Positions 32,469 through 44,094 of a stretch of 64,000 nucleotides of DNA are shown piece after piece (the stretch's first letter is position 1; each line of letters opens with the position of its first letter). The notes under the pieces are model-generated. The model saw only the letters and a list, made by a program, of their open reading frames with translations. It had not been told where the DNA came from and searched no databases. The position numbers were made by a program, and so were the translations under genes. Origin of the DNA: Azospirillum brasilense (GTDB taxonomy: Bacteria; Pseudomonadota; Alphaproteobacteria; Azospirillales; Azospirillaceae); contig NZ_CP059449.1 of the NCBI RefSeq assembly GCF_022023855.1, forward strand, positions 1,474,501 to 1,538,500. Reading direction: 5' to 3'.

Positions 32469-32960
32469 ATGAGCGCCTTCGTCCGAGTGCCGCCGCTCCG
32501 CGTCCTACGGGGCTTGCTGACCGCCCTTCTGATCGTAGCGCTCCACCCCGCGGGTGCCCACGCCCAGCCCGGTGATCCGGAGCGGGAGCAGGTCCGCGCC
32601 GTTGCGCTGAAGGCGGCGGAGCTGATCGCCGCCCGGGGGCTGGAGGCCGCGGCGGCGGCGTTCAACCGCGACGGGGAGTTCAAGCACGGGGCGCTCTACG
32701 TCACGGTCATCGACTTCGCCGGGGTGTGGAAGGTCTATCCGCCGCGGCCCGCCGGGGTCGGGGTCAGCGTGATCAACGTGAAGGACCCGGACGGCCGCGA
32801 CATCGTCCGCGACATCCTGTCGGTGGCGCGGGACGCGGGCGAGGGCTGGGTGGAATACCGCTGGCTGAACCCGGCCAGCGACCGGATCGAGCCGAAAACC
32901 ACCTTCGTGAAACGGGTGCCGGGCCAGGATCTGGTCGCCTATGTCGGGCTGTACCATTGA
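32469..32960 (+). CDS. Secreted single cache-domain protein
   Basis: 163 residues. A signal peptide with the hydrophobic stretch GLLTALLIVALHPAGAHA ends near residue 32. The remainder, with AALKAAELIAARGLEAAAAAFNRDGEFKHGALYVTVIDFAGVWKVYPPRPAGVG, DILSVARDAGEGWVEYRWLNP and KTTFVKRVPGQDLVAYVGLY, is the standard small cache (sCache_2-like) fold seen in periplasmic sensing domains. Here it has no transmembrane anchor or output domain, so it is a free periplasmic ligand-binding protein; ligand and partner are unknown. It is divergent from panE. Confidence 0.82.
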   Translation: MSAFVRVPPLRVLRGLLTALLIVALHPAGAHAQPGDPEREQVRAVALKAAELIAARGLEAAAAAFNRDGEFKHGALYVTVIDFAGVWKVYPPRPAGVGVSVINVKDPDGRDIVRDILSVARDAGEGWVEYRWLNPASDRIEPKTTFVKRVPGQDLVAYVGLYH

Positions 32961-33123
32961 CGCCGTGGGGCCGCGCGTTCGGGGCGCTCGATACCGATGC
33001 CCGATCCCGATGCTTGATACGGATGCTGTTGCGGCGCACATCTTGACCCGCACCGGGTGCGCCCAAGCTTGTCGGGGTGGCCTTCACGGCATGCCGGGGC
33101 ATGCGGGTTGCGCAGGGCTGCTT

Positions 33124-33140
33124 TTTAGAAAGTTTCTAAA
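33124..33140. promoter_or_regulatory. Irr-box-like iron control element upstream of dps
   Basis: TTTAGAA-AGT-TTCTAAA is a perfect 7-3-7 inverted repeat (the pairing extends to 8-1-8). It matches exactly the consensus TTTAGAA-N3-TTCTAAA known for the alphaproteobacterial iron regulator Irr. It lies 86 bases before the dps start and 164 bases after the preceding gene, so control of dps by iron or haem status is the natural reading. The site-regulator match comes from established knowledge of the motif; binding itself is inferred. Confidence 0.8.
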
Positions 33141-33225
33141 GTAGGGTCTTTACCCGGGGCGCAGCGGGGCGTAGCCTCGATTGCAGCCAAGAATGGAAGA
33201 CAACCCCTCGGAGGATTGAGAAACC

Positions 33226-33693
33226 ATGCAGATCGACATCGGGATCGCGGAAGCCGACCGCAAGGCCATTGCCGAAGGCCTGAACAACGTGCTTGCCGAC
33301 ACCTTCGCCCTGTACCTGAAGACGCACTCCTTCCACTGGAACGTCACAGGGCCGATGTTCAACACGCTCCACACCATGTTCATGACCCAGTACACGGAGC
33401 TGTGGACCGCCCTGGACGAGGTGGCGGAGCGCATCCGCGCCCTCGGCTATCCGGCGCCGGGCAGCTTCTCGCAGTTCACCAAGCTCGCCTCGATCAAGGA
33501 GGAGCAGGGCGTTCCGAACGCCCAGGAGATGCTGCGCCAGCTCGTCGAGGGACATGAGGCCGTCGCCCGCACCGCCCGGAAGGTCTTCCCGACCGCCGAG
33601 GAGGCCAACGACCAGCCGACCGCCGACCTGCTGACCCAGCGCCTGCAGATCCACGAGAAGACCGCCTGGATGCTGCGCTCCATGCTGGAGTAG
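33226..33693 (+). CDS. dps: Dps-family ferritin-like DNA-protection protein
   Basis: 155 residues, the normal Dps size. The ferroxidase centre at the dimer interface is represented by [18 protein letters not shown] (His ligands) and [18 protein letters not shown] (acidic ligands Asp/Glu). The product forms a 12-subunit shell that oxidises and stores iron with peroxide and may bind DNA; the short N-terminus has few basic residues, so DNA binding may be weak. AGGATTGAG precedes the ATG. A perfect Irr-box-like element lies at 33124-33140, and a terminator follows 30 bases after the stop. Confidence 0.95.
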   Translation: MQIDIGIAEADRKAIAEGLNNVLADTFALYLKTHSFHWNVTGPMFNTLHTMFMTQYTELWTALDEVAERIRALGYPAPGSFSQFTKLASIKEEQGVPNAQEMLRQLVEGHEAVARTARKVFPTAEEANDQPTADLLTQRLQIHEKTAWMLRSMLE

Positions 33694-33723
33694 TCGGCGC
33701 TGAACAGCAGTTTGCGATTTGAT

Positions 33724-33759
33724 GGGGCGCCGTCCTTCGGGGCGGCGCCCCGTCCTTTT
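33724..33759 (+). terminator. Rho-independent terminator after dps
   Basis: A perfect 9-base-pair stem GGGGCGCCG/CGGCGCCCC (33724-33732 with 33743-33751) and a 10-base loop are followed by GTCCTTTTG. It stands between dps and the DoxX-family gene, so dps is probably transcribed alone. Confidence 0.8.
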
Positions 33760-33846
33760 GGGGCCAGACAATACAACAGGGGGCGAAACAAGAGGGTGGC
33801 GGCACGCGTTCTTAAGGGATGTCCTATGGACGCGGGAGAGGGCGCC

Positions 33847-34302
33847 ATGACCTCCTACAATTTCGACCGGACGCGGGGAGCGGACCGCGAGGCGACGGGC
33901 GCGCAGGACGCGCTGCTGCTGGCCGCAAGGCTTCTGATCGGAGCGATCTTCGTGGAAAGCGGCTTCGGCAAGCTGATGAATCTCGGCGGCTTCGCTGAAA
34001 GTCTGGGCGGGCAGGGGCTGCCGATGCCGATGCTGCTGGCCGCGCTGGGCGGTGCGGTGGAGTGCTTCGGCGGGCTGGCCGTGGTGCTGGGAGCCTGGAC
34101 GCGGCTGGCCGCCGCGGCGTTGGTCCTCTTCACCATCATGGCGACGCTGATCGCTCACCGCTACTGGACCTACCCGCCGGAGGCCCAGGGGATGCAGCGC
34201 ATCCAGTTCATGAAGAACCTCGCCATCATCGGCGGCTTCCTCGCGCTGATCGCCTCCGGGGCCGGGCGGTTCAGCGTCGATGGGATGATGCATCGGCGGT
34301 AA
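33847..34302 (+). CDS. DoxX-family membrane protein
   Basis: 151 residues with four membrane helices. AARLLIGAIFVESGFGKLMN is the typical DoxX first helix with conserved Gly-Lys; GGAVECFGGLAVVLGAWTRLAA and LVLFTIMATLIAHRYWTYP follow; and NLAIIGGFLALIASGAGRFSVD ends it. DoxX-type proteins sit in the inner membrane and are linked to redox balance and thiol stress; the biochemical role is not defined here. GGGAG precedes the ATG at 33847. It is convergent with trxB (stop 34335), a tempting thiol-redox context, but transcriptionally separate. Confidence 0.85.
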   Translation: MTSYNFDRTRGADREATGAQDALLLAARLLIGAIFVESGFGKLMNLGGFAESLGGQGLPMPMLLAALGGAVECFGGLAVVLGAWTRLAAAALVLFTIMATLIAHRYWTYPPEAQGMQRIQFMKNLAIIGGFLALIASGAGRFSVDGMMHRR

Positions 34303-34334
34303 GAGGGGACCGGTCGCCCGGCCCCGCCAACAGT

Positions 34335-35321
34335 TTACCAATTGCCCGCCGGGCTCGGCTCGCCCTCGTGGTGGGCCAGCCAGCGCTCGGCCTCCAGGGC
34401 GGCCATGCAGCCCATCCCGGCGGCGGTGACGGCCTGCCGGTAGATCTTGTCCTTCACGTCGCCCGCGGCGAAGACGCCCGGCACGTTGGTGGCCGTCGAG
34501 TCGGGGGCGGTGACGATGTAGCCCTCGGAGTCGGTCTCCACCTTGCCCTGGAAGACGGCGGTGGCCGGGACATGGCCGATGGCGACGAAGACGCCGGCCA
34601 CCGGGATCACCCGCTCCTCGCCCGACTTCACGTTCTTCACGCGCACGCCGGTGACGCCGCGCGGGTTGCCCAGCGAGCCGTCGCCCTCGCCGACGATCTC
34701 CTCGACGACGCTGTCCCAGACCACCTCGATCTTGGGGTTGCGGAACAACCGGTCCTGCATGATCCGTTCGGCGCGGAAGCTGTCGCGGCGGTGGATGACC
34801 GTCACCTTGGAGGCGTGGTTGGTGAGGTACAGCGCCTCCTCCACCGCGGAGTTGCCGCCGCCGATCACCGCGATCTCCTTGCCGCGGAAGAAGAAGCCGT
34901 CGCAGGTGGCGCAGGCCGACACGCCGAAGCCGCGGTAGATCTCCTCGCTGGAGATGCCCAGCCAGCGGGCCTGCGCGCCGGTCGCGATGATGACGCTGTC
35001 GGCGGTGTAGGTGTCGCCCGAGTCGCCCTTGCAGACGAAGGGGCGCTGGCTGAAGTCGACGTCGGTGATCAGGTCGAAGACCATCTTGGTCCCGACATGC
35101 TCCGCCTGCTTCTGCATCTGCTCCATCAGCCACGGCCCCTGGATGGGGTCGGCGAAGCCGGGATAATTCTCGACGTCGGTGGTGATCATGAGCTGGCCGC
35201 CCGGCTGCATGCCCTGCACCATCAGCGGCTGCAGGTTGGCGCGCGCCGCGTAGATGGCCGCGGTGTAGCCGGCAGGACCGGCGCCGATGATGAGAACCTT
35301 GGTGTGGTGGGTGCTGGGCAT
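34335..35321 (-). CDS. trxB: Thioredoxin-disulfide reductase
   Basis: 328 residues. FAD-binding GAGPAGYTAAIYAARA near the N-terminus, the redox pair in SACATCDGFFF (about residues 135-145), NADPH-binding IGGGNSAVEEALYL, and GVFAAGDVKDKIYRQAVTAAGMGCMAA at the end are all typical. It reduces thioredoxin with NADPH in the cytoplasm. The frame is open to 35429, but MPSTHHTKVLIIGAGPAG from the ATG at 35321 is the family start. The next upstream gene on this strand is a 2OG oxygenase about 150 bases away. Confidence 0.95.
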   Translation of the reverse strand: MPSTHHTKVLIIGAGPAGYTAAIYAARANLQPLMVQGMQPGGQLMITTDVENYPGFADPIQGPWLMEQMQKQAEHVGTKMVFDLITDVDFSQRPFVCKGDSGDTYTADSVIIATGAQARWLGISSEEIYRGFGVSACATCDGFFFRGKEIAVIGGGNSAVEEALYLTNHASKVTVIHRRDSFRAERIMQDRLFRNPKIEVVWDSVVEEIVGEGDGSLGNPRGVTGVRVKNVKSGEERVIPVAGVFVAIGHVPATAVFQGKVETDSEGYIVTAPDSTATNVPGVFAAGDVKDKIYRQAVTAAGMGCMAALEAERWLAHHEGEPSPAGNW

Positions 35322-35468
35322 CGCTCTGTCCGTCACGATCTGATCTGACGCGGACCATAGGGCCGCGCCGAACATATGGTCCAGTTCCGGCGCGCTGTCA
35401 TCGGAAAGCCTGCCATGCCGGCCCATCATGGGGACGATGTTTCACCCCGACCGCCCGGGGAATGCCCC

Positions 35469-36113
35469 TCAATAGTGGGCCGGCGCGGCGCCCTTGCGGT
35501 TCTTCAGCCAAGCGCCGACGCGGTGGCGCCACTGCTCGTGCCAGATGTAGACGCTGTTCCGGACCCAGTTCATCTGCACGGCGCGGCGCCGGCCCTCGAA
35601 GGAATGGTGCCCGTGCCAGGAGGTGTCGGAGCGGCGGAAGCACAGCAGCGTGCCCTCGTCCGGCGGCACCTCGGCGGCGTAATCCTCCATGTTCGGGCTG
35701 CGCAGCACGCGCAGGCGTCCGCCCGACGCCTCCCAGGGCGGATTCATGTAGATCAGGACGGTGACGATCTTGCTGGCCGAATCGGGGTGGATCTTGCCGT
35801 CGGTCGCCCGGCACATGCCGCGGGCGGTGAACATGGTCGGGTAGCGCGACAGGTCCAGCCCGAACTTCTCCGAAAAGGCCTGGCAGACCGCCTCGCCGCG
35901 CAGCTCCCCGATCAGGGCGTCGAAGGCCGGCCCCTGCGGGAAGACGCCCAGGGGGATGGAGCCGGGCTTGTCCACCTTGGGGTAGTCGCGGTGCAGGGCC
36001 TCCAGATGCTCCCGCTTCACGAAGCTGGGGACGCAGAGGAAATCGAACGGCTCGTGCTGCAGCGGGGTGGCGCGGAAGCGGTCCAGATCCAGCAGGGAGG
36101 TGGGCATGGACAT
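35469..36113 (-). CDS. 2OG-Fe(II) oxygenase superfamily protein (first of tandem pair)
   Basis: 214 residues. The iron-binding H-x-D is visible in DGKIHPDSASKIVTVLIYMN, and the distal His followed by a 2-oxoglutarate-binding Arg is in SWHGHHSFEGRRRAVQMNW. The rest fits a prolyl-hydroxylase-like double-stranded beta helix. The substrate is unknown; small proteins of this kind hydroxylate proteins, amino acids or sugars. It starts at 36113, 25 bases after the stop of the second oxygenase gene (36139), so the two are likely one transcript. An in-frame ATG at 36107 is an alternative. Confidence 0.8.
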   Translation of the reverse strand: MSMPTSLLDLDRFRATPLQHEPFDFLCVPSFVKREHLEALHRDYPKVDKPGSIPLGVFPQGPAFDALIGELRGEAVCQAFSEKFGLDLSRYPTMFTARGMCRATDGKIHPDSASKIVTVLIYMNPPWEASGGRLRVLRSPNMEDYAAEVPPDEGTLLCFRRSDTSWHGHHSFEGRRRAVQMNWVRNSVYIWHEQWRHRVGAWLKNRKGAAPAHY

Positions 36114-36138
36114 GGGGCGGTCTCCAGACGGCAGCAAT

Positions 36139-36795
36139 TCAGGCCACGGGCGTGTCGGGGAAGGCCAGCTCGTGGCGCGCGCGCCATTCCGGGCCGACAT
36201 AGTTCACGATGATCGACTTGCGCACGCCGCGGATCGGGCGCGGGGCGAAGCCATGCCACGTGTTCGTTCCGGGAACGAAGACCAATCCCCTGTTGAAGGC
36301 GTAGGGCGCGCGGGTGACGACGGTGCGGGTGGCGTTCAGCACGTCGGTGCCCCAGTCGGCGCAGTCCGGCCCCTTGGAGAGATAGATCAGCATCGTGAAC
36401 TTCTTGACGCCGATGTCGGTGTGCGGCTCCAGCCAGAAGCCGTCGGTGTCCTGGCAGTATTCGATGCGCAGCGAGGTGCCGGCCAGATCGACGCCGCAGG
36501 TCCGCTCGATCGCCTCCGTCACAGCCCGGCGCTGGAAGGCCGTGGCGACCGCGTCGCAGACGGGATGCTCGGCCCGGCTGCGGGCGCAGAAATAGCTGCG
36601 GGTGGCGTTGTTGGTGTCCCGCTTGCCCATGCTGTCGCCGATCGGCGGCGGCGCCCAGGGCAAGGCGGCGATGCCGTCCGCGGCCTCGTCGGTGAGCGCG
36701 CGCGACAGCAGCCAGTGGCGGTAGGGGTCATCCTTGGTCGGGGCACCGTCCAGGGAGCGGATGAAGGCATCCTGGACCGCGTCAGGCGAAACCAT
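36139..36795 (-). CDS. 2OG-Fe(II) oxygenase superfamily protein (second of tandem pair)
   Basis: 218 residues. The iron motif H-x-D is in FWLEPHTDIGVKKFTMLIYL near residue 140, the distal His is in VPGTNTWHGFAPRP, and a following Arg lies in IRGVRKSIIVNYV. Its sequence is clearly different from the adjacent oxygenase, so the pair is not a recent duplication. RIEYCQDTDGFWLEPHTDIG resembles proteins that modify sugars or peptides, but no substrate is readable. The frame is open to 36849; the ATG at 36795 is chosen. It is the first gene of the probable two-gene unit. Confidence 0.8.
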   Translation of the reverse strand: MVSPDAVQDAFIRSLDGAPTKDDPYRHWLLSRALTDEAADGIAALPWAPPPIGDSMGKRDTNNATRSYFCARSRAEHPVCDAVATAFQRRAVTEAIERTCGVDLAGTSLRIEYCQDTDGFWLEPHTDIGVKKFTMLIYLSKGPDCADWGTDVLNATRTVVTRAPYAFNRGLVFVPGTNTWHGFAPRPIRGVRKSIIVNYVGPEWRARHELAFPDTPVA

Positions 36796-36959
36796 GCGAA
36801 AAGATCCAATGCGTCCCAGCGGTAAAGGCGAACTACCATAGGGCGGCACACGCGCTAAATGAATTAGCGTTCATGAACCGTTTGACAGGATTCCTTCCTG
36901 AACAGCGCAAGCAAACAACAACACGCCGTGGCATCGCGGAGCGTGGTGCGCGCCGGATT

Positions 36960-37955
36960 TCAGGCGCCGTGCTTGGCGCGGTGGGCCAGAAGGCGATGGC
37001 GCAACTCCTCGGCGACTTGCCGGGTGTCGTCCAACGTTGGATGGGTCCAGTGTTCCAGGGCCCCGGTGAAGGGACGGGTGATGCCTTCCTTGTAGAGTTC
37101 TTCGTGGAAACTGCGGAACTTGGGCGAGCCGCCCTCCAGCTCGATCACATAGACCGGCTTTCCGGTGGAGCAGGCTTCCGAGGTCATGGACACGCTGTCG
37201 CAGGTCACCACCACCGCGTCGGCCAGACCGAGATAGGCGAAATAGGGATTCTCCCCCGTGCCGTCCCACACCTCCGCCGGCAGGCCGTTCAGGCGCGCGC
37301 GCAGGATCGCCTCGTTGTCGGCGCCGGTGCGGCGCGACGGGGTGACCATCAGCCCGGCTCCCTTGCTGCGGGCCAGCTCCGACAGCTTCTCCGCGACGTC
37401 GCCCATGATGGTCGGGGTCAGGGCGTAGACGCCGTTGGTGCCGCCGATCAGCACGGCGACGCGCGGGTGCGGCAGGTCGGCGAGCCGGGGGGCGTGGCGC
37501 TGCGCGGCCTCGGCCAGCAGCTTGGGCGTCACCCGGTGCAGGGCGCCGCGGGTGGCCATCACGTTGGGGCCGCGCAGCCGGTCGTGGCGGGGCACCACGA
37601 CGAGACCGAAATGGCGCGGGTTGATCTGCGGGTCCTGGATGTAGACGGTGAAGGTCCGCCCGCGCGACTGCTTGCTGGCGGCCAGCAGCGGCGCGATGGC
37701 CTGGCGACCCGAGCCGATCATCAGGTCGGGCCAGGGCGCGCGGATGGGATCGCCCTCCGGCCCGGCGGCGAAGCGGTTTCCCAGCCGCAGGAAGGGGCTG
37801 AGCTGACGCCACGGGCTGCGCAGCCGCACGCGCTTCACGACGGGAGTGAGGCCCAGCGCCTCGGCAAGGCCGATGCACTGGTTTTCCATGCCGGGCTTGC
37901 CGTCCGACACGACCCAGCAGGTAAGGGAACCGGAAAGAGAGGACTGCATCGTCAC
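36960..37955 (-). CDS. Mitochondrial fission ELM1-like protein (DUF1022)
   Basis: 331 residues. CWVVSDGKPGMENQCIGLAEALG is the hallmark start of the family. PDLMIGSGRQAIAPLLAA, VYIQDPQINPRHFGLVVVPRHD, IGGTNGVYALT, TPSRRTGADNEAIL and VVVTCDSVSMTSEACSTGKPVYVIEL follow the same order as in plant ELM1 and its alphaproteobacterial relatives, whose fold resembles GT-B glycosyltransferases. A cell-envelope sugar transferase role is possible but unproven. The frame starts at 37955 (MTMQSS), with an ATG two codons further in. It is divergent from the lrp-type regulator. Confidence 0.87.
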   Translation of the reverse strand: MTMQSSLSGSLTCWVVSDGKPGMENQCIGLAEALGLTPVVKRVRLRSPWRQLSPFLRLGNRFAAGPEGDPIRAPWPDLMIGSGRQAIAPLLAASKQSRGRTFTVYIQDPQINPRHFGLVVVPRHDRLRGPNVMATRGALHRVTPKLLAEAAQRHAPRLADLPHPRVAVLIGGTNGVYALTPTIMGDVAEKLSELARSKGAGLMVTPSRRTGADNEAILRARLNGLPAEVWDGTGENPYFAYLGLADAVVVTCDSVSMTSEACSTGKPVYVIELEGGSPKFRSFHEELYKEGITRPFTGALEHWTHPTLDDTRQVAEELRHRLLAHRAKHGA

Positions 37956-38125
37956 ACGAATGGTTTGGGGGTGCGGCTGGTTGTCGCGTCTGGGTGGGCG
38001 TCGGGGCCGGATACATCGATAGAAAGTTTTTCCACCAACGCCGATACGGGTTTCTTGCTTGGCGTGGATGGCTTCGCCGTGTAATATCCTTTCTTCAAAT
38101 CACCCCCGGAGCGACCGAGCAAACC

Positions 38126-38680
38126 ATGCGGCGGGTCAAACTCGACCGAATTGACCGGCGGATTTTGCGCGACCTGCAAAATGACGGCCGGATGACCAAC
38201 GTAGAACTCGCGAGGCGTGCCGGCATCTCTGCCCCTCCGTGTTTGCGGCGTGTCCGCGCCTTGGAAGAGGCGGGCTTCATCCGCGGCTATCACGCCGACA
38301 TCAACCCCGACGCGCTCGGGTTCGGTGTCACCGTGTTCGCCCAGGTCGGCCTGTCCAGCCAAGCTGAAGTGGACCTAAAGAAATTCGAGGAACTCGTCAA
38401 CTCCTGGCCCATGGTGCGTGAATGCAACATGCTGGCGGGCGAGTATGATTTCCTGCTGAAGATCGTGGCGGAGGACTGGGACGACTACCAGCGTTTCCTG
38501 ACCACGAAGCTGACGGCGGCGCCCAACGTGGCGCACGTCAAGTCGGCCCTGTCGATCCGCACGTCGAAGCACACCCCCGGTGTGCCGATCGACGTCGACT
38601 CGCCGGACATCCCCGACTCGCTGGAGGATGACGACGAGGAGGACGAGGGCGAGTCCTCGACCCGAGTGGCGCGCCGCTGA
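38126..38680 (+). CDS. Lrp/AsnC-family transcriptional regulator with acidic C-terminal tail
   Basis: 184 residues. The helix-turn-helix LDRIDRRILRDLQNDGRMTNVELARRAGISAPPCLRRVRALEEAGFI is at residues 6-52 and the RAM ligand domain follows (YDFLLKIVAEDWDDYQRFL, PNVAHVKSALSIRTSKHTPGVPI), as in leucine-responsive regulators. Such proteins form octamers sensing amino acids. Unusual is the last ~30 residues, a strongly acidic run around SLEDDDEEDEGES beyond the end of the RAM domain. The ATG at 38126 is preceded by a weak GGAG 15 bases away. It is divergent from the ELM1-like gene. Confidence 0.92.
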   Translation: MRRVKLDRIDRRILRDLQNDGRMTNVELARRAGISAPPCLRRVRALEEAGFIRGYHADINPDALGFGVTVFAQVGLSSQAEVDLKKFEELVNSWPMVRECNMLAGEYDFLLKIVAEDWDDYQRFLTTKLTAAPNVAHVKSALSIRTSKHTPGVPIDVDSPDIPDSLEDDDEEDEGESSTRVARR

Positions 38681-38715
38681 CGCGGCGCCGCACCGACGCG
38701 AAGCCTTTTCCAGGA

Positions 38716-38768
38716 CAGCCGGCACCGTACCCCGCGCATGGGATGTGGTGTCGGCTGTTCGCGTTTCG
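38716..38768 (+). terminator. Possible terminator after the Lrp-type gene
   Basis: An 11-base-pair stem CAGCCGGCACC/GGTGTCGGCTG (one G-T pair; 38716-38726 with 38747-38757) and a 20-base loop are followed by TTCGCGTTTC. The long loop and weak T-run lower confidence. Confidence 0.45.
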
Positions 38769-38918
38769 GGAGCGCGGCCCTCGCGCAATTTCGTAACACC
38801 GAGCGTTTCCGAAAATGGATTTCTGCCCATCTTCGCACGTGCGATGCTTTCCACGGCGAAGGTGATAAACTTGCGCGCAACCGACTATGCCGATTTTGCC
38901 CGTGACCGGGAGACGATG

Positions 38919-39830
38919 ATGGCCTCACCCCGACGCCGTGCCCTTCCGCCGCGCCTTTTCCTGCCGACGCTGGCGCTCGCCGCCGCCTTGGCCTTGCCGC
39001 CCCTGCTCGGCTCCCCGCCGGCGGTGGCGGCCACGCCGGGCGTCCATGCGGAGGAGATCGTCCGCTTCCCCTCGCTCGACGCCGACCTGAACAGTGGCGC
39101 CCCGACGCCCCTGACCGGGCGCTTCCTGCGCCCCAGGGCCGACGGCCCCTATCCCACCGTCGTCCTGCTGCATGGCTGCAGCGGCCTCTATGCCAAGACC
39201 GGGCGGGTGGCCTCCCGGCACATCGACTGGGCGCTGACGCTGCGCGAGCAGGGCTACGCGGTGCTGATGGTCGACAGCTTCGGCCCGCGCGGCGTGGCGG
39301 AGGTCTGCACGGTGAAGGACCGCCCTGTCCGGGCGACGGAGGAGCGCAAGCGCGACGCCTGGGCGGCGCTGGCCTATCTGCGCGCGCGCAGCGACGTGGA
39401 CAGCGACCGGATCGCCCTGATGGGCTGGTCGCAGGGGGCGGGCACGGTGCTGGCCGCCTATGGGCCGGGCGGGCAGGGGAACGGATTCCGCGCCGCCATC
39501 GCCTTCTATCCCGGCTGCCGGACGCCGCTGAGCGACGCCGATTGGCAGCCGGAAGGGCCGTTGCTGATGCTGCTGGGCGGCAAGGACGAATGGACCCCGG
39601 CCGAGCGCTGCCTGGAACTGGCGAGCCGCGAGCCGGTGAAGGAGCGCACCGAGGTGGTGGTCTATCCCGACGCCCATCACGGCTTCGACTCCCCCCATGC
39701 GCCGCTGCGCAAGCGCCGCAATCTGGCGACCGCCCCCGCGGGCGAGGCGACGGTCGGCACCGACGAGTCCGCCCGCAAGGATGCCATCGAACGGGTCAGC
39801 GCCTTCCTGGCGGAGCGGCTGCGGGGCTAG
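38919..39830 (+). CDS. Dienelactone-hydrolase-family protein, exported
   Basis: 303 residues. A long signal peptide (PRLFLPTLALAAALALPPLL, with AVAA before the probable cleavage) is followed by an alpha/beta hydrolase: VVLLHGCSGLYAKTG (oxyanion loop), GWSQGAGTVLAAYG (nucleophile elbow with Ser rather than the Cys of true dienelactone hydrolase), KDEWTPAERC (acid) and DAHHGFDSPHAP (His). The elbow Ser suggests esterase activity; the DLH name is only family-level. GGGAG lies six bases before the ATG at 38919; another ATG is at 38916. It is a lone gene before a convergent terminator. Confidence 0.85.
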   Translation: MASPRRRALPPRLFLPTLALAAALALPPLLGSPPAVAATPGVHAEEIVRFPSLDADLNSGAPTPLTGRFLRPRADGPYPTVVLLHGCSGLYAKTGRVASRHIDWALTLREQGYAVLMVDSFGPRGVAEVCTVKDRPVRATEERKRDAWAALAYLRARSDVDSDRIALMGWSQGAGTVLAAYGPGGQGNGFRAAIAFYPGCRTPLSDADWQPEGPLLMLLGGKDEWTPAERCLELASREPVKERTEVVVYPDAHHGFDSPHAPLRKRRNLATAPAGEATVGTDESARKDAIERVSAFLAERLRG

Positions 39831-39870
39831 CAGGCTGTTCCAAGGATGGAAACAAAGGATAAAAACAAAG

Positions 39871-39903
39871 CGCCCCGCATCGGTTGTCGGTGCGGGGCGT
39901 TTC
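39871..39903. terminator. Bidirectional terminator between hydrolase gene and greA
   Basis: A perfect 9-base-pair stem CGCCCCGCA/TGCGGGGCG (39871-39879 with 39891-39899) is followed by TTTCGG on the plus strand and by CTTTGTTTTTA on the minus strand. It can end the hydrolase transcript and, more strongly, that of greA. Confidence 0.85.
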
Positions 39904-39964
39904 GGTTCGCGGTCGGTGGCGGGGCCGCGTCTTGCGAACCGGCCCCTCAAGCTTGAACCCGCGC

Positions 39965-40438
39965 TTACTTGAAGGCGACGGTGACGATCTCGTAGACCTT
40001 GGAACCGCCCGGCGTGGAGACTTCCACGCTGTCGCCGACCGACTTGTTGATCAGCGCGCGGGCCAGCGGCGCCTGGATGGACAGCATGCCGTTCTTGATG
40101 TCGCTCTCGTCCTGGCCGACGATCTGGTAGGTGATCTCCTCGTCGGTGTCCTCGTCCGCGAGCGTGACAGTGGCGCCGAACTTCACCGAACTGCCGGACA
40201 GCTTCGTCGGGTCGATAACCTCGGCGCGGCTGATCTTGTCCTCCAGCTCCGCGACGCGGCCCTCGATGAAGCTCTGGCGTTCACGAGCGGCGGTGTATTC
40301 GGCGTTCTCCGACAGGTCCCCGTGCTCACGCGCCTCGGCGATCGCCTTGATGACGTTGGGCCGTTCGACAGTCTTGAGGTGCTTCAACTCCTCTTGCAGG
40401 CGGTTGTATCCCGCCGCAGTCATTGGAACTTTTTCCAT
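39965..40438 (-). CDS. greA: Transcription elongation factor GreA
   Basis: 157 residues, the family size. The N-terminal coiled coil carries [19 protein letters not shown] and the tip motif [17 protein letters not shown], whose acidic residues enter the RNA polymerase secondary channel. The C-terminal FKBP-like domain includes [24 protein letters not shown] and [23 protein letters not shown]. It rescues backtracked RNA polymerase. It follows carB on the same strand but is separated from it by a strong hairpin (40481-40513), so it likely has its own promoter in the 80-base gap. Confidence 0.97.
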   Translation of the reverse strand: MEKVPMTAAGYNRLQEELKHLKTVERPNVIKAIAEAREHGDLSENAEYTAARERQSFIEGRVAELEDKISRAEVIDPTKLSGSSVKFGATVTLADEDTDEEITYQIVGQDESDIKNGMLSIQAPLARALINKSVGDSVEVSTPGGSKVYEIVTVAFK

Positions 40439-40480
40439 CGTTCAATCCATCACCATGCCGACGCAGCGCCCTGGGAAAGC

Positions 40481-40513
40481 TACGGCGCGGCGGAGGAGGT
40501 CCGCCGCGCCGTA
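40481..40513 (-). terminator. Strong hairpin after carB
   Basis: A perfect 14-base-pair stem TACGGCGCGGCGGA/TCCGCCGCGCCGTA around a 5-base loop lies 7 bases past the carB stop. On the minus strand it is followed by GCTTTCCC, a short T-run. It separates carB from greA. Confidence 0.7.
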
Positions 40514-40520
40514 AACTGTC

Positions 40521-43772
<3,252 letters not shown>

Positions 43773-44094
43773 GGGTCCGCTTCTCGACGTTCGTGCAGCA
43801 AAAGCCCCCTCGCGCCATTGGCCCCTTGGCAGGGGCGCGGGTGTGAGAGGGCACGGATCAATATGTCGTTGCGAGGCCCCTTTATAGGGAACAAGGCGGC
43901 GCGGGGGAAGGGGTGGGATGATGCGCGGGCCACATGTCTGAAACATCGCCAGCGGGCGGCGAGGCAAGGCTTGAACCCGCGCCGAAAGGGCGTCATCAAT
44001 CGGGGTGCGCCGGAAACCCGGCGTGTTCCGAATTCGTCCAGCGGGAGAAACCCGCACACCTGATCCTGATTGCCGCCGGAGTTCGTGCCCAACG
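43773..44094. other. Divergent intergenic region between carB and a PAS-domain gene
   Basis: 322 bases without a gene. At 43805-43855 lies an imperfect hairpin built from CCCCTC/GAGGG and GCGCC/GGCGC arms, of the dispersed GC-rich intergenic-repeat type also seen at 28967-29000. The rest should hold the carB promoter and that of the plus-strand gene; no clear operator or riboswitch was recognised. Confidence 0.4.
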
